Position numbers and translations under genes: made by a program. This document shows positions 63,134 to 64,000 of a stretch of 64,000 nt of DNA, one piece after another (within the stretch, counting starts at the first letter, position 1; the number at the start of each line of letters is the position of its first letter). The stretch covers positions 14,325,839 to 14,389,838 of the forward strand of contig CM049316.1 of assembly GCA_026874595.1 (NCBI GenBank). The letters are read 5' to 3'. The notes under the pieces were generated by a model. That model was not told the origin of the DNA. It searched no databases and saw only the letters and a program-made list of their open reading frames with translations. Source of the DNA: Sipunculus nudus. Taxonomy: Eukaryota; Annelida; Sipuncula; Golfingiida; Sipunculidae.

Positions 63134-63890
63134 CTACAACATGAAATAAACATGTCCAGATTGGCCATTGCAGAAAACTACAGATACTGAAATAGCAATT
63201 GCACTTTGCGACATATATAAAACAAACCGTGGAATTTATGTCCTGAGATTCTGACTTTTGTTATTTTAGGTTCCTGTGATATTCATGCTTCTCAATATGT
63301 TTAAGTATTCATTTTCCTCTGAAGATGTCTCCATATGTCATAGTGCCTGTGTTTTAGTTTTCATTGTCCCCTAAATATGTCTCCAGTATAACTGCAGTTC
63401 AGTACCTGCTTTTGGCACAATTTTTCAAAGTATTAAGAATTCATTATATTCAGTCCTGTACCATGTATGTGTTAAAGTCACTTAAAAATCAATATTTTAC
63501 TGTGCATCTGCTATTAAGTGTGATTTCAACAGAATTTTATTTTCCTGTGTACATATAACATACAAAACCATCATTATACAAGACATCATAATTAAAAGCA
63601 CTCACATTGTGGATGAAAATATCTAATTTAATAACTGACAATGCAGAGCTCATATATCCATTCACACATATACATCCACATTACCCTTTTGTTAATGGAT
63701 GTATGGTTACACATTGTTAATAACACCTGGGAAAGGTAACGGCAATAGGGCGTATGCACTTAAGCCACGGGCAAGCTGATGTAGGGTCAAACAAGCTAGG
63801 GGCACAGCATCTGGACATCGGTCAGATGCAGGCTGTATCACTAGCTGACTACTCGGCGAATACAGTCCTATCATTGATCAATCATTAAAT
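63134..63890. other. EDC4 intron, no exon recognised
   Basis: No segment continues the phase or composition of EDC4. From about 63735 (aaaggtaacggcaatagggc, cttaagccacgggcaagctg) the base composition becomes less AT-rich, as if an inserted element begins here that carries the plus-strand frame at 63891. Confidence 0.45.
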
Positions 63891-64000
63891 ATGGATGCAA
63901 ATTTCAGCAAAAAATCTGTTAAAGAGTTACAGTTGTGTCTGAAAGAAAGAGGGGTTGTAGCAGCACAAGCAAAGAAAGCTGAGCTAATTGACTTGTGTAA
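63891..64000 (+). CDS. Start of a protein with an N-terminal SAP-like motif (cut by window end)
   Basis: The ATG at 63891 opens a frame to the window end: MDANFSKKSVKELQLCLKER then GVVAAQAKKAELIDLC. The spacing of hydrophobic residues, the RG turn and KKAELI fit the SAP helix-extended loop-helix, a DNA-binding fold. In mollusc genomes, multi-copy genes with an N-terminal SAP-like segment are common and some appear transposon-associated. It is antisense to EDC4 inside an intron, which fits a mobile-element gene. What follows is unknown. Confidence 0.6.
   Translation, partial: MDANFSKKSVKELQLCLKERGVVAAQAKKAELIDLC

Overview
The window is eukaryotic genomic DNA. It is AT-rich, has long introns with canonical GT-AG junctions, and is packed with nested transposon copies. 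The only host gene I can support is the 3' part of EDC4 (enhancer of mRNA decapping 4, also called Ge-1/Hedls), a P-body scaffold. It lies on the minus strand and its coding exons spread over about 50 kb. Rolling-circle-like elements with central tandem repeats (resembling bivalve 'pearl' elements), a Sailor-like DD82E transposase relic and other repeat families suggest a lophotrochozoan, most likely a bivalve mollusc. That assignment is inference.

EDC4: sixteen coding exons run from about 63133 down to the TGA at 12740-12742. Joined in phase they encode about 860 residues: a Ser/acidic low-complexity linker, a Gln-rich coiled-coil region, and the conserved helical C-terminal domain. The N-terminal WD40 part must lie beyond position 64000. 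Reading phases agree at every junction, with two places where alternative sites are possible.

Layout: 1-8000 is dispersed repeats, including a Helitron-like element (2244-3542). 8000-12740 is the 3' flank of EDC4 with no recognisable gene. 12915-17161 is the last EDC4 intron, largely filled by a satellite made from copies of the upstream exon's own 5' splice junction and interrupted by two TA-flanked transposons. 17162-30000 holds seven EDC4 exons plus a hAT-like element (22220-24168) and repeats. 31759-33224 is a broken IS630/Tc1/mariner-type transposase gene. 35895-46447 holds five more exons among repeats, a TA-flanked element (38967-40277) and a Harbinger-like element (41870-42869). 48248-50828 is a foldback element that itself contains a smaller transposon. 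52632-55234 is a Helitron-like element with an array of TGACCTTTGACCT-type motifs. 56028-59281 is a pogo/Tigger-type element with a transposase fragment. 59883-63133 holds the three most upstream EDC4 exons in the window and a second Helitron-like element with 181-bp repeats. The last 110 bases open a plus-strand frame with a SAP-like motif.

The most unusual structure is the splice-donor satellite. A unit of about 33 bp, containing 22 bp of exon and a perfect GTAAGT donor, is repeated roughly forty times next to the real donor. A second theme is nesting: several copies of one dispersed repeat have each been split by a different transposon, so the target duplications can be read against unsplit copies in the same window.
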